Source: a bacterium
GTDB taxonomy: Bacteria > Myxococcota > UBA727 > JAUIJE01
Assembly: GCA_030431455.1 (NCBI GenBank)
Contig: JAUIJE010000001.1
Span: forward strand, 186,001-250,000
DNA: 64,000 nucleotides
Reading direction: 5' to 3'
This document shows positions 27,519 through 38,731 of the stretch, piece after piece. Made by a program: the position numbers and the translations under genes. Position 1 is the stretch's first letter, and each line of letters opens with the position of its first letter. A model generated the notes under the pieces. That model searched no databases, had not been told where the DNA came from, and saw only the letters and a program-made list of their open reading frames with translations.

Positions 27519-27549
27519 CAATAAAAACGGGCGCTTGCCGCGCCCGTTT
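27519..27549 (-). terminator. Rho-independent terminator of the 28659-27652 operon
   Basis: A perfect 10-bp stem (27525-27534 with 27540-27549) with the 5-nt loop TTGCC on the plus strand, followed on the minus strand by five T's and then a further T-rich run. It sits about 100 bases after the small lipoprotein's stop codon. The rest of 27427-27651 shows nothing recognisable. Confidence 0.8.
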
Positions 27550-27651
27550 CAGACCCGAAGGCCGGGGTTGGAGCGCCTCGCAAAATCACCGACGCGGTGC
27601 GCTCGCCAGGGCCACGACGAGCGCCCCATCGGGCGTCTCGTCGCAGGACAC

Positions 27652-27924
27652 TTACTCCTCTTCGGCTTCCGCGATCTCTTTTTTCAGCTCGGCCTCGAGG
27701 TCGGCCGCCACCTTGTCGGCGTTTTCCGCGGTGACTTCCTTTTTCACCTCGGCGGCGAGCTTGGGGTCGACCCCGGACGCGGCCTCTTCGCCTTCGCCCT
27801 TGTCGCCTTCTTCCCCCTCTTCACCCTTTTCTTCGGTGTTGTCGCCGCCGCCCTCTTCGTCCTCACAACCGGCGAACGCCGCCATCGAGAGAACCACGCC
27901 GCCGATCATCAACAAGCGTTTCAT
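27652..27924 (-). CDS. Small acidic lipoprotein
   Basis: 90 residues from the ATG at 27924 (AGGAGG five bases upstream; the GTG at 27930 is less likely). Lipoprotein leader with AFAGC, then a low-complexity Glu/Gly segment and a charged helix (DPKLAAEVKKEVTAENADKVA). No family recognised. Co-oriented with the Lys-rich exported protein upstream, 27 bases away, and followed by a terminator. Confidence 0.65.
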   Translation of the reverse strand: MKRLLMIGGVVLSMAAFAGCEDEEGGGDNTEEKGEEGEEGDKGEGEEAASGVDPKLAAEVKKEVTAENADKVAADLEAELKKEIAEAEEE

Positions 27925-27951
27925 AGACACCTCCTGACCGCCGCGGGGCGG

Positions 27952-28659
27952 TTACTTTTTGCGCTTTCCGGACCGTTTGCCCTTCTTCGCTTTCTTGGCC
28001 TTCTTGCCTTTTTTGCCCTTGTCCTTGCCGCCGCCGGCCTTGAGGGACTCGGCTTTCTCCTCGAGCTTTTGTTTGCCGCGGGCCATGCGCCGGTCGATTT
28101 TGCCGAGCTTTTTCTCATGGCGCTGGCTCTCCATCTTTTCGAGCTCGTCGGCTTTGGCGGTCAGCTCCGCGTTCTCTTTTTCCTTCGCGAGCTCACGGAG
28201 GCGCGCGATCTTGGCCACCCGGCGGGCGTGTTTTTCGTCCTCTTTGGCCTTGGCCGCTTTGGCCCGGTCCTCGATGTTGGTCATGCGCGCTTTTTTGCGC
28301 TCCTCGAGTTTCTTGGCGCGCTTGTCGCCCTCGAGGCCGTCGATGTCCTCCGCGAGGTCGTCCGCTTCGCCGTCGAAGTCATCCTCGCCGCGCGGCTTTT
28401 TCGCCTCGGCCGCCTTGTCCTCTCCGTCTTCGCCCGCCTCTTCCCCTTTTTCGTCGTCGTCCTTTTTGCCCTTGCCCTTCTTGCCCTTCTTCGAGGACTT
28501 CTTGCCTTTTTTGCCCTTCTTGCCGCGCTTGGCGAGCTTGACGCCGTCGTCGTGCGAAGCGCGGGGCGCGTCATCGCTGACGTGCTTGGCCGCGGCCGGG
28601 GCCCCGGCGAACAGGAAAAGACAGGACGCGGCCACCGCCAGCCACCAGGAGAGTTTCAT
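27952..28659 (-). CDS. Exported, highly charged Lys/Glu-rich protein
   Basis: 235 residues from an ATG with GGAGG upstream. Signal peptide (LAVAASCLFLFAGAPAAA), then poly-Lys/Gly clusters (KRGKKGKKGKKSSKKGKKGK), an acidic segment, a long charged helix (RAKKLEERKKARMTNIEDRAK) and a basic tail. It has no folded-domain signature. Such sequences may bind DNA, polyphosphate or acidic polysaccharide outside the cytoplasm, but this is inference. Opposite net charge to the acidic lipoprotein downstream suggests the two could interact. Confidence 0.6.
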   Translation of the reverse strand: MKLSWWLAVAASCLFLFAGAPAAAKHVSDDAPRASHDDGVKLAKRGKKGKKGKKSSKKGKKGKGKKDDDEKGEEAGEDGEDKAAEAKKPRGEDDFDGEADDLAEDIDGLEGDKRAKKLEERKKARMTNIEDRAKAAKAKEDEKHARRVAKIARLRELAKEKENAELTAKADELEKMESQRHEKKLGKIDRRMARGKQKLEEKAESLKAGGGKDKGKKGKKAKKAKKGKRSGKRKK

Positions 28660-28782
28660 CGCTTGCCTCCACACACGGGTTACGCCGCGGTTCTAGCACA
28701 GCCGGGCGGGGCGCCTGTCAAGTTCACCGCAGGGTGAGCCCGGGGCTTTTGTTCCCCCGGGCAAACGTCGCATGATGACCCG
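28660..28782. promoter_or_regulatory. Divergent promoter gap: Lys-rich protein / Ser-Thr kinase
   Basis: 123 bp between divergent start codons. It contains a GC hairpin near 28738-28770 (CCCGGGG ... CCCCGGG type). No clear -35/-10 pair could be assigned. Confidence 0.3.
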
Positions 28783-30330
28783 ATGACCGCCCCCTCCGTG
28801 GCCGACAAGTACACCCTGCTGCGCCAGCTGGGCAAAGGCGGCATGGCCGAGGTGTATCTCGCGCGGCAGCGGGGCATCCGCGGGTTCGAAAAACTCGTCG
28901 TGCTCAAGCGCATCCTCCCCGACAAAGCCCGCAACGGCGAGTTCGTGACCATGTTTCTGGACGAGGCGCGCACCGCCGCGGACTTGCGTCACCCCAACGT
29001 GGTCAACGTGTTCGACATCAACCGCGCCGACGGCACGTACTACATGGCCATGGAGTTTCTCAACGGCCGGGACCTTCGCCACGTGCTCAAGCGCGCGCTG
29101 TCGAAAAAGCAGCGCGTGCCCCCCGGCATCATCGGCGGGGTCGGGGCCCAGGCGGCCGCCGGTCTCCACTACGCCCACGAAAAGACAAGCCTCGACGGAG
29201 CGCCGCTGCACATCGTGCACCGGGACGTGTCCCCGCAGAACATCATCGTGGGCTTCGCGGGGGAGGTGAAGGTCGTCGACTTCGGCATCGCCAAGGCCGA
29301 ACACCAGAACTTCGAGACCCAGGCCGGCCGGCTCAAAGGCAAGTACGCCTACATGTCCCCGGAGCACGCACGGGGGGAGCGGCTCGACGGGCGCGCGGAC
29401 CAATACTCCCTCGCGGTGGTGATGTGGGAACTGCTCACCCGCCGCCGGCTGTTCCGCGGGGGGAACGATCGTCGTACATTGGCATTGGTCCTGGACGCGG
29501 CCATCGAACCCCCGCGCAGCTTCGACGGCAGCATTCCCCACGGGCTCAACGACGTGGTGATGCGCGCGTTGTCCAAAGACCGAGACGACCGCTACCCCAC
29601 CGGCGACGCCTTCCGCGCCGCCCTCGAGGACGCGCTCACCGACGACGGGGTGCGGCACAGCGCGGCGGACATCGCCCGCTACATGGACGAGCTGTTCGCG
29701 GACGAGGTCGAGGACGAGGCCTCCTTGTCCGAGGAGCGCATCGACGTGGGCTCGGACTTGTCGTCGGTGCCGTCGGGGGCGCAGACCCGCGCCGAAGGCA
29801 GCGGGCCCCGGCGACCCTTCGCCAAGACCCGCGTCGATGTCGATCCCCCCGAGGCCCCCCGGGTGTTCGAGGACGACGCCACCGACACCCGGCTCGAGGT
29901 CGGCACCGATGATGTGTTGCCCCCCACCGCGCTCCCCGCGGTCCCGGCGCCCGCGCCCGCCGCCGGGCCCCCGTCGCCGGCGCGGGCGGGAAAGGGCCGC
30001 CGGGCGTTCGTCGTCGGGGCCCTGTTCGGCGGGGCGGCCGCGGTGTTCGCGCTGGCGGTGATCATCGGGATCGCGGTGGGCCGCGGCCAGCGCGGCGGGG
30101 GCGACGGGGTGGTGATCCTGCGCTCCAGTCCCGCGGGGGCGTCGGTGTTCATCGACGACAAGTTCACCGGACAGGTCACGCCCCACGTGGTGCGGCGCGA
30201 CGTGGGCAGCGTCATCACCGTCCGGCTGGAAAAGCCCGGGCACCGCCCCGCCCGGGAGGTGGTGCACATCACCACCGACAAGCCCGTCGAGCTCCACATG
30301 AAGCTGGATAAGAAGTTGGACAAGAAATGA
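28783..30330 (+). CDS. Membrane Ser/Thr protein kinase with C-terminal PEGA domain
   Basis: 515 residues. Kinase domain 8-295: Gly loop GKGGMAEVY (17-25), Lys42, Glu61, catalytic loop HRDVSPQN with Asp148, DFG at 167-169, and APE-like SPEH. An Asp/Pro/Ala-rich linker, one TM at about 408-432, and a PEGA domain from about 442 (SSPAGASVFIDDKFTG) follow. HRDVSPQN is typical of myxobacterial Hanks-type kinases. The outside PEGA domain probably senses or binds envelope material. The next gene overlaps by 4 bases (ATGA). Confidence 0.92.
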   Translation: MTAPSVADKYTLLRQLGKGGMAEVYLARQRGIRGFEKLVVLKRILPDKARNGEFVTMFLDEARTAADLRHPNVVNVFDINRADGTYYMAMEFLNGRDLRHVLKRALSKKQRVPPGIIGGVGAQAAAGLHYAHEKTSLDGAPLHIVHRDVSPQNIIVGFAGEVKVVDFGIAKAEHQNFETQAGRLKGKYAYMSPEHARGERLDGRADQYSLAVVMWELLTRRRLFRGGNDRRTLALVLDAAIEPPRSFDGSIPHGLNDVVMRALSKDRDDRYPTGDAFRAALEDALTDDGVRHSAADIARYMDELFADEVEDEASLSEERIDVGSDLSSVPSGAQTRAEGSGPRRPFAKTRVDVDPPEAPRVFEDDATDTRLEVGTDDVLPPTALPAVPAPAPAAGPPSPARAGKGRRAFVVGALFGGAAAVFALAVIIGIAVGRGQRGGGDGVVILRSSPAGASVFIDDKFTGQVTPHVVRRDVGSVITVRLEKPGHRPAREVVHITTDKPVELHMKLDKKLDKK

Positions 30331-30695
30331 GCGACAAGCCCAACATCGCCTTGGCCCGGACCATGGGGCCGCGTCAGGCCGCAGAGTTTCTGCGCGACAA
30401 CTTCACCGTGCCCGAGCAGCTGGCGGAGATTCAGCGCATGTTGCAGGCGGGGGGCCATGTCACCAACCTCGCCCACGGCATCGCCATCGAGCTCGACATC
30501 GATGAGCACGAAGAGCTCAAGACCGCGCTGGTCACGTCGCTGAAGATGAAGCCGCGCGACCTGAGCGTGGGCTACGGGGGCACGGTGGGCGAAGCCGCGA
30601 CCAAACGCAGCGAGTTTGCCGGCAAGGGGCCGATGTTCGCCCAGATGGGGGCCAACAGCGCGCCCGGCACCGAGGACGACGACGACGAGGGCTGA
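30327..30695 (+). CDS. Small cytoplasmic protein translationally coupled to the kinase
   Basis: 122 residues, ATGA overlap with the kinase stop. Helical N-terminal half (MGPRQAAEFLRDNFTVPEQL), then HEELKTALVTSLKMKPRDL and a disordered acidic tail ending DDDDEG. No family recognised. The tight coupling suggests a substrate or regulator of the kinase. Confidence 0.6.
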   Translation: MSDKPNIALARTMGPRQAAEFLRDNFTVPEQLAEIQRMLQAGGHVTNLAHGIAIELDIDEHEELKTALVTSLKMKPRDLSVGYGGTVGEAATKRSEFAGKGPMFAQMGANSAPGTEDDDDEG

Positions 30696-30763
30696 CGATT
30701 GATCAGCTCGATTTCAGCGCCCCGCGTCCCCGGGCGCGCCAGGCTCACGCCGAGGGAGGCGAG

Positions 30764-31669
30764 ATGGCGCATTTCTTTTTGGTGGCGCAGACCGCGCGGG
30801 GGCCGGTGTGGGGGGTGGCCGATGGCGTCCCCGAAGAGCATTTGCATTGGGTGTACCGGGAAGGGATCGAGCCCGACGCGGATCCCGACGAGCTCGAGTA
30901 CGATCGGCACGCCCTGGTCCGCACCAAGACCCCCGCGCACGCCCTCGACGTGTTCCAGGCCCGGGGCCTCGATCCGGCCGACGTGACGTGTCCAGAGACA
31001 TTGCGGCGCGGGTGGCCGGGCGCGCCCCCCGTGGCCCCATGGACGGCGGACACCGCGGCGTCTTGGGCGCTCTACCGCGACGTGCTGCGCGACGAGGCGC
31101 TCAGCTACGAGGGGGAAGTGCACCACTGGTGGGAGCTGTACCGCGCGTGGTTTTTGTTCGCGCGGACCCCCGGGCCCGGGCACGCCGGCGGCGCGGCGCG
31201 GCGCCTTGCCCTGCCGGGCGTGGCCGGCCGGGACGTGACGGTGTGGAACCTCGACATCGACGCGGGCGACGAGCTGGTCAACTTCGTGTGGGACCACAGC
31301 CGGCGGCGGCTGCTGTGGTTTGGCACCCAGGCCGCGCTCCTCCGGTACCTCGCGGACGACGTGGTCGAGGTGTGCGCGGGGATCGATTGGTCGGGCGACG
31401 ACGCGGCGGGGGCGGAGGTCTTTGGGCTGCCGGTGCCGCGGCTGGTTTGGCACCTCGAGGGCGAGGACTGGGAAGAGGCCGCGCCCATGGTGTTGACGCA
31501 CTTGATGTACATCGTGCGCGGCCTGGCCCTGCTCCTCGAGCGACCGCTGCCGGTCCCGCCCCCCGACGACAGCGTCTGCATGACGGTGACGATGACCGCG
31601 CGCGGCACCCCCGTGACCTACGAGGTCATGCAGTGGACCACCGAGGATGTCGCCGCTTGGTTTGACTGA
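30764..31669 (+). CDS. Conserved-looking protein of unknown function
   Basis: 301 residues, GGGAGGCGAG before the ATG. Trp-rich, mixed alpha/beta, no signal peptide or TM (FFLVAQTARGPVWGVADGVP; VWNLDIDAGDELVNFVWDHS; DVVEVCAGIDWSGDDAAG). No recognised domain. It sits between the kinase pair and a convergent lipoprotein gene whose stop is 4 bases away. Confidence 0.55.
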   Translation: MAHFFLVAQTARGPVWGVADGVPEEHLHWVYREGIEPDADPDELEYDRHALVRTKTPAHALDVFQARGLDPADVTCPETLRRGWPGAPPVAPWTADTAASWALYRDVLRDEALSYEGEVHHWWELYRAWFLFARTPGPGHAGGAARRLALPGVAGRDVTVWNLDIDAGDELVNFVWDHSRRRLLWFGTQAALLRYLADDVVEVCAGIDWSGDDAAGAEVFGLPVPRLVWHLEGEDWEEAAPMVLTHLMYIVRGLALLLERPLPVPPPDDSVCMTVTMTARGTPVTYEVMQWTTEDVAAWFD

Positions 31670-31673
31670 GCGG

Positions 31674-32279
31674 CTACTCGGCGTCGGACTGCATTTGTTC
31701 GTAAGTGTCCTGCTCGGACGCGGTCTCCCCCGCGCTCGCGGCGTGGTCTTCTTTGGCCTCGGCGTATTCACGCTCTTGTTCCGCGACCTGGGCTTGGAAC
31801 TTCGCGAGGTTCTGTTCGTACAAGGGCCCGGCCACACCCTGGGCCGCGGCCACGCCTTTGAACTTCGACAGCTCGTGTTTGGCCTTGGCCACCATCACCG
31901 CCGCTTGCTGGGCCTCGACGAGCTTCTCGAGGGTGTCCTTGCGGGAGGTCTGGACCTTGTGGCCCTGCTCGGCGGTGGCGAGGCGGTGCTCGGCCGCCTC
32001 CAGCTGTTCACGAATGGCGTCGACCTTGGCCTGCTCGGCGTCGATGCGGCTTTGGGCATCGGCGATGGCCGCGTCCTGGCGGGACAGCTCGGTGCGGGCG
32101 GCGTCGAGGGCGGACTCGGCCGCTTCGATGCCCCCCCGGGCGGCCGCGATCTGTTGGCCGGCCTTGCCCTCGATGCCCGCCGCGGACTGATCGTCCACGG
32201 TGTGATCGAGCTCTTGGGTGGTCGCGCACCCGACGGTGCACAGGCCGGTGGTGAGCAAAACGGCATGTAGCCAACGCAT
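31674..32279 (-). CDS. Coiled-coil lipoprotein
   Basis: 201 residues from the ATG at 32279 with AGGAGG. Lipobox TVGC. The rest is one long coiled coil (AARGGIEAAESALDAARTELSR; VDAIREQLEAAEHRLATAEQG). Unknown function; a periplasmic spacer of the kind seen in envelope-bridging or efflux systems. A 6-bp hairpin (32290-32305) abuts the ribosome-binding site. Confidence 0.65.
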   Translation of the reverse strand: MRWLHAVLLTTGLCTVGCATTQELDHTVDDQSAAGIEGKAGQQIAAARGGIEAAESALDAARTELSRQDAAIADAQSRIDAEQAKVDAIREQLEAAEHRLATAEQGHKVQTSRKDTLEKLVEAQQAAVMVAKAKHELSKFKGVAAAQGVAGPLYEQNLAKFQAQVAEQEREYAEAKEDHAASAGETASEQDTYEQMQSDAE

Positions 32280-32317
32280 GGTTCCTCCTCGGCGTGAGAA
32301 CGCCGCGAGTATACAGG

Positions 32318-33892
32318 CTAACGCGCGCGGTCTGGGATTGCCCCGCTCCGAGACGCCCGCGCCCCGGCGAGGTGGCGCGCTTGCCGCGGCAGGGCGTGGG
32401 CCACGTCGGGGGCGGGCACGTGGGCGGGCAGGGCCGCGACCTCGACGCGGGGGTGGGCGGCGATGGCCTGGGGCACCGCCCGCGGCTTGTCCCGGGTGAG
32501 GTCTTGCATCACCAGGGCCGCGGCGTCCTGGGGGGCGAGGCCGTCGTCGACGAGGGCGGCGAAGGCGTGCCCGGCGAGCGCGGACAGCGCGAGGTGGTGG
32601 GACGTGCCGTGGTCGTCGAGCACCCGCCGGGTGAACCCGGCCATCCGGGCGAAGGGGGCGGGGGTGAGCAGGGCGCGGCTGGTGGCGAGCAAATGTCCCT
32701 GGTTGTACAGCCGGTCGAACAACCGCGCGAAGTGCCGCATGAACGACAGCTCGTCGAAGGAGAGCCGGTCGTTGCGCAAAATCTCGTAGGGCGGGCCGGG
32801 GCTGTAGACCATCGCGAACGCGTCGGTGTGCACGCCGATGGGCGCGCCGTTGAGCCGCTTGAGAATGCCGACCTGAATCTCGTGGGGGCCCCAGGCGAAC
32901 AACCGATCGAAACCTTGGGCAAACGTGTCCAGGTCCTCGCCGGGCAAGCCCACGATGAGGTCGGTGTGCACGTGCACGCCGGATCGCTCGACGAGAAAAC
33001 GGATGTTGTCCTCGGTTTTGGCCAGGTCTTGGCGGCGCTCGATGCGCGACTGCACATCGGGGTCGAAGGTCTGGATGCCGACCTCGAGCTGGACCGCCCC
33101 CTCGGGGAACGCCGCGAGCAACCCGCGCAGACTGTCGGGCAACCGGTCGGGGACCATCTCGAAATGAACGAACAGCCCCGGCCGGTGTCGCTCGAGGAAG
33201 AAGCGCAAAATCGCCTCCGCGAAGCGCAGCTTGAGGTTGAATGTGCGGTCGATGAACTTGAACACCGTCGCGCCCCGGGCGAGCAGGTCCTCGAACGCCG
33301 CGAACAAGCGCTCTTCGTCGAACATGCGCACGCGCTCGTCGAGCGCGGACAAACAGAACTGACACGAAAACGGGCAGCCCCGCGACGCCTCGACGTACAG
33401 CACGCGGTGGGCGAGGTCCTCGTCGGTGTATTCGCCGTAGGGCAGGGTGAGCGCGGCCAAATCGGGGCTGCCCCCGTCGAGAACCCGGTCCGCGGGGGGC
33501 AGGCCGGTGAGCAGCGCCTTGCACAACTTGGCGAACGCCTCCTCGCCCTCTCCGCGCACGACGTAGTCGGCGGCTTGTACGATGGGTTGGTGCGCGGTCT
33601 CGTGGCTGACCTCGGGCCCCCCGAGCACGACCTGGACGTCGGGGGCGACGGCCTTGAGCAGGCGCACGACCTCGGTGAGGGGGGCGACGTTCCAGATGAA
33701 CACGCTCAGGCCCACGATGCGCGGCCGCGCGGCGAGGATGCGCTCGACCAAGTCGAGGGGGCGCTCCTGCACGGTGGCCTCGAGCAGCATGCATCGGTCC
33801 CGCAACGGGCCGAGGCTGGCCCGCAGGCAGCGCAAGCCAAACGCCGCGTGGCTGAACCGCGCGTTCATTGTGGCGAGGACGATGTCGGTCAC
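32318..33892 (-). CDS. B12-binding radical SAM protein, DUF4080 family
   Basis: 524 residues from a GTG at 33892. The N-terminal cobalamin-binding-like domain has LATMNARFSHAAFGLRCLRA, IVGLSVFIWN and LGGPEVSHET, the diagnostic blocks of DUF4080 radical SAM proteins. The radical SAM domain has the 4Fe-4S motif CPFSCQFC (Cys173, 177, 180), then FKFIDRTFN and LEVGIQTF. C-terminal DUF4080 region with RLFDRLYNQG. Substrate unknown for the family; probably a methyl or C-C bond chemistry. Longer in-frame extensions run into the divergent M13 gene's promoter. Confidence 0.85.
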   Translation of the reverse strand: MTDIVLATMNARFSHAAFGLRCLRASLGPLRDRCMLLEATVQERPLDLVERILAARPRIVGLSVFIWNVAPLTEVVRLLKAVAPDVQVVLGGPEVSHETAHQPIVQAADYVVRGEGEEAFAKLCKALLTGLPPADRVLDGGSPDLAALTLPYGEYTDEDLAHRVLYVEASRGCPFSCQFCLSALDERVRMFDEERLFAAFEDLLARGATVFKFIDRTFNLKLRFAEAILRFFLERHRPGLFVHFEMVPDRLPDSLRGLLAAFPEGAVQLEVGIQTFDPDVQSRIERRQDLAKTEDNIRFLVERSGVHVHTDLIVGLPGEDLDTFAQGFDRLFAWGPHEIQVGILKRLNGAPIGVHTDAFAMVYSPGPPYEILRNDRLSFDELSFMRHFARLFDRLYNQGHLLATSRALLTPAPFARMAGFTRRVLDDHGTSHHLALSALAGHAFAALVDDGLAPQDAAALVMQDLTRDKPRAVPQAIAAHPRVEVAALPAHVPAPDVAHALPRQARHLAGARASRSGAIPDRAR

Positions 33893-34001
33893 CCCGCGTT
33901 CATAGCCCCTCGCAGCAGCGGCGCAAACGACCCCGGCCACGCCTCGAACCGCTTTGACCGGGCCCGCGCCGGGTTGTAGCTGGGCGGCACTAGGAGGCCC
34001 C

Positions 34002-36089
34002 GTGCGCAAGCTCTTGTTCTGCCTGTCCGCCCTGTGGTTTGTCTCGTGCGCGAGCACCGAAGAGAAAGCCGAGTCCTCCGCGACCTCGTCTGCGGTGCGC
34101 GAAAAGGGCATGGCCCAAAAGCCGGCGGGACAAAAGCCGAGCGGCATCGACAAAGGCAACTTCGATCCCAAGCTGCGCGCGGTGGACGATTTCTACCTGC
34201 ACACCAACGGCACGTGGCTGGCCACGACGGAGATCCCCGCCGACCGGTCGAACTACGGCACGTTCACCGAACTGTTCGACAACGCGGAGAAGAATCTCCG
34301 CATCATCATCGAGGAGGCCGCGGGCAAAGCCGGGGCCCAAAAGGGCAGCACCGAACAAAAGGTCGGCGATGCCTACAAGAGCTTTCTCGACGAGGCCGCG
34401 GCCGAGAAAAAGGGCCTGACCCCCTTGGCTGGGCAGCTCCAGGCCATCGACGCGGTCAAGACCCACGATGATGTGGCCCGCGCCTTGGGGCAGCTGTCCG
34501 CCATCGGCGCGATGGGGCCGTTTGTGGCCTGGATCGACCAGGACGCCAAGGACGCGACGAAGTACGCGCTCTATTTGCACCAAAGCGGTCTCTCGCTCCC
34601 CGACCGCGATTATTACTTGAAGGACGACGAGAAGTTCAAAAAGCTCCGCACCGATCTCGGCGCGTTCATCGGCAAGCTCTGGACCGTCCTGGGCAAGACC
34701 GACGAGGGGGCCGAAGCGGCCCAGCAGATTCTCGCTCTCGAGACCGAGCTCGCCCAGTTGCATTGGACCCGGGTGGACAACCGCGACCGGGAAAAGACCT
34801 ACAACAATTACGACGTGACCACCCTCGAGAAGGCCGCGGGGGGCTTCAACATCCGCGCGTTCTATGAAGGCATGGAGCACGAGTTCAAGTGGCCCACCAT
34901 CGTGCGGCAGCCGACCTACCTCGAGGGGGTGGGCAAGCTTTTCCGCAAGACCCCGGTCAAGACCTGGAAGCGGTACCTGACCTTCCGGCTCGTGGATCGC
35001 TATGCCCCCTATCTGCACAAGGCCCTGGTGGACGCACACTTCGCGTTCCAGGGCACCGCGGTCACCGGGGTCGAACAGAACCGCCCCCGCTGGAAACGCG
35101 GGGTGGCCTTCGTCGAGACCGTGCTCGGTGAGGCGGTGGGCAAGCTCTACGTGGAGCGGCACTTTTCGCCCGACGCCAAGGCCCAGATGGACACCTTGGT
35201 GAAAAACCTCAAGGTCGCGTTTGGACACTCCATCGACGGCCTGGACTGGATGAGCAAGGACACCAAGAAGGCCGCCCACGACAAGCTCGCCAAGTTCGTG
35301 ACCAAGATCGGCTACCCCGACAAGTGGAAGGACTACACCGGTCTCGAGGTAAAATCCGACGATTTGGTGGGCAACCTCACCCGGTCGGCCTGGCTGGAGC
35401 ACCGCCGCGAGCTGGCCAAGCTCGGCAAGCCCATCGACCGCACCGAGTGGTTCATGACCCCCCAGACGGTCAATGCCTATTACAACTCCAACATGAACGA
35501 GATCGTGTTCCCGGCCGCGATCCTGCAGCCCCCGTTCTTCGATCCCAGCGTGGACATGGCCGCCAACTACGGCGCCATCGGCGCGGTCATCGGCCACGAA
35601 ATCAGCCACGGCTTCGACGACCAGGGGCGCAAGTCCGACGGGGACGGCAACCTGCGCGACTGGTGGAAGCCAGAGGACGCGGAGAAGTTCAAAGCCCGGG
35701 CCCAAAACTTGGTCGCCCAGTACAATGCCTATGCGCCATTTGACGACGCCCACGTCAACGGCGAGCTCACCCTCGGGGAGAACATCGGCGACCTCGGGGG
35801 GCTCACCGTGGCCTACGCCGCCTACCGGCTGTCGCTGCGGGGCCAAGAACCCCCCGTGCTCGACGGGCTCACCGGGGACCAACGCTTCTTCTACGGGTGG
35901 TCGCAGATCTGGCGCCGCAAGTACCGCGACGAAGAACTCCGCCGCCGGTTGCTCACCGACCCCCACTCGCCGAGCCACTACCGGGTCATCGGCATCGTGT
36001 CGAACATCCCCGCGTTCTACGCCGCGTTCGACGTCAAGCCGGACGACAAGATGTTCCTGCCCCCCGAAAAACGCGTCAAAATCTGGTAG
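34002..36089 (+). CDS. M13 family (neprilysin-like) zinc metallopeptidase, lipoprotein
   Basis: 695 residues from a GTG after TAGGAGG. Lipobox FVSC (Cys16). N-terminal M13 domain starts with [12 protein letters not shown]. The zinc motif HEISH has His532, Glu533, His536, followed by [15 protein letters not shown]; the third ligand Glu lies in GENIGDLGG. The conserved [23 protein letters not shown] substrate strand is intact. Degrades peptides in the periplasm or at the surface. 11 bases separate it from glnS. Confidence 0.94.
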   Translation: MRKLLFCLSALWFVSCASTEEKAESSATSSAVREKGMAQKPAGQKPSGIDKGNFDPKLRAVDDFYLHTNGTWLATTEIPADRSNYGTFTELFDNAEKNLRIIIEEAAGKAGAQKGSTEQKVGDAYKSFLDEAAAEKKGLTPLAGQLQAIDAVKTHDDVARALGQLSAIGAMGPFVAWIDQDAKDATKYALYLHQSGLSLPDRDYYLKDDEKFKKLRTDLGAFIGKLWTVLGKTDEGAEAAQQILALETELAQLHWTRVDNRDREKTYNNYDVTTLEKAAGGFNIRAFYEGMEHEFKWPTIVRQPTYLEGVGKLFRKTPVKTWKRYLTFRLVDRYAPYLHKALVDAHFAFQGTAVTGVEQNRPRWKRGVAFVETVLGEAVGKLYVERHFSPDAKAQMDTLVKNLKVAFGHSIDGLDWMSKDTKKAAHDKLAKFVTKIGYPDKWKDYTGLEVKSDDLVGNLTRSAWLEHRRELAKLGKPIDRTEWFMTPQTVNAYYNSNMNEIVFPAAILQPPFFDPSVDMAANYGAIGAVIGHEISHGFDDQGRKSDGDGNLRDWWKPEDAEKFKARAQNLVAQYNAYAPFDDAHVNGELTLGENIGDLGGLTVAYAAYRLSLRGQEPPVLDGLTGDQRFFYGWSQIWRRKYRDEELRRRLLTDPHSPSHYRVIGIVSNIPAFYAAFDVKPDDKMFLPPEKRVKIW

Positions 36090-36100
36090 CGAGGCCCCCC

Positions 36101-37786
<1,686 letters not shown>

Positions 37787-37819
37787 CGTTGCCGAGGTTT
37801 GATTTGGGAATAGCCGGCG

Positions 37820-38125
37820 TCAGCTGGTGGCGCCGTCTTCGGGAGCGGGGATCTTGACTTCCTGCCCGTCGTTGAACGCCCAGTAGCCGCTCTTCAGCTT
37901 CTTGCCGCCGTTCTTCTCGAGCCAGGAGTTGATCTCCGCGGGCTTGTGGGTGCCCATGGTGGCGTCGGCGATCTTCTCCCAGGCGATGCCGAAGCGCTCG
38001 CCGAGGTTGCCGAGGGTGTCGCCCTTTTGGATCGCGTAGGTGAGCCCGGCGGGGAACATCAACCGCGCGGTCTGCGGTTGTTCACGCCAGATCTTCATCA
38101 TCTCTTCGATGTTGGTGTCGCTCAT
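37820..38125 (-). CDS. LysM domain protein
   Basis: 101 residues, GAGGAG before the ATG. It has a short helical N-terminus (IEEMMKIWREQPQTARLMF) and one LysM-like domain (TYAIQKGDTLGNLGERFGIAWEKI ... NDGQEVKIP region). No signal peptide, so it may act in the cytoplasm like phage or type VI associated LysM proteins, or be exported by another route. Monocistronic, ending in the terminator at 37766. Confidence 0.75.
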   Translation of the reverse strand: MSDTNIEEMMKIWREQPQTARLMFPAGLTYAIQKGDTLGNLGERFGIAWEKIADATMGTHKPAEINSWLEKNGGKKLKSGYWAFNDGQEVKIPAPEDGATS

Positions 38126-38180
38126 GTTGAAAACTCCTCGTGGTGGGTGAGCCACGCCCCTATAGCGTCTCGACTTGCGC

Positions 38181-38209
38181 TTGACCCGTGCCCTTGTGGC
38201 GCGGTAATC
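38181..38209 (+). promoter_or_regulatory. Candidate sigma-70 promoter of the small lipoprotein gene
   Basis: TTGACC (38181-38186), 17-nt spacer, then GTAATC (38204-38209), about 50 bp before the start at 38262. The -35 is close to consensus, the -10 is weak. The same gap must also serve the divergent LysM gene (CTATAG near 38159-38165 on the opposite strand). Confidence 0.45.
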
Positions 38210-38261
38210 CGGCACCCCCTTGGACGGGCCCCATGCCCGGCCGCAGACGAGAGGTGAGGAA

Positions 38262-38657
38262 ATGCGTATTTTCGTGATGTTCTCGATCTTGGCCCTGGGC
38301 CTTGTGAGCGCGTCTGGCTGTAAAAAAGCCGATGAAGCCAAAGAAGATGCCAAAGAGGCCGTGGACGAAGCGGCCGAAGGCGCCAAGAAAGCGACCGACG
38401 CGGTGAAGGAAGCCGCTGACGACGCCGCCGACGAGGTCAAAGGTGCGTCCAAAGAGGCGTACGTGAAGGCCGCGGTCGAGATCGGGTGCCTCGGCATGAC
38501 CGAGAAAGACGCGACCAAGGTCGCGGAAAAGTCCATGGACATCCAAAAGAAGCTCGGCTTCGACGCGAAGACCTGGGCGGAGTGGGCGCAAAAAATGGCC
38601 CAAGACCCCGAGGTCACCAAGCAGGTGGCGGACGGATTGGCCAACTGCGCCAAGTGA
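38262..38657 (+). CDS. Small lipoprotein with charged helical repeat
   Basis: 131 residues, GAGGTGAGGA before the ATG. Lipobox ASGC. Residues 22-70 are an Ala/Glu/Lys/Asp 11-mer-like amphipathic helix (DEAKEDAKEAVDEAAEGAKK), similar to LEA/YtxH-type proteins; a folded C-terminal part has two Cys (EIGCLGM, LANCAK). Unknown function, possibly stress-related. Followed by a strong terminator. Confidence 0.7.
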   Translation: MRIFVMFSILALGLVSASGCKKADEAKEDAKEAVDEAAEGAKKATDAVKEAADDAADEVKGASKEAYVKAAVEIGCLGMTEKDATKVAEKSMDIQKKLGFDAKTWAEWAQKMAQDPEVTKQVADGLANCAK

Positions 38658-38678
38658 TCGGCGGGAGCTGATACGATG

Positions 38679-38712
38679 ACGCGCGGCGGTGATCGCCGCG
38701 CGTTTTCTTTTT
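38679..38712 (+). terminator. Rho-independent terminator between the lipoprotein and the peroxiredoxin gene
   Basis: A perfect 10-bp stem (38679-38688 with 38694-38703) with loop GTGAT, followed by a T tract broken by one C (38703-38712). It ends only about 20 bases before the peroxiredoxin start, which leaves little room for a separate promoter. Confidence 0.88.
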
Positions 38713-38731
38713 GGGGAAGACTGGGGGAGAT

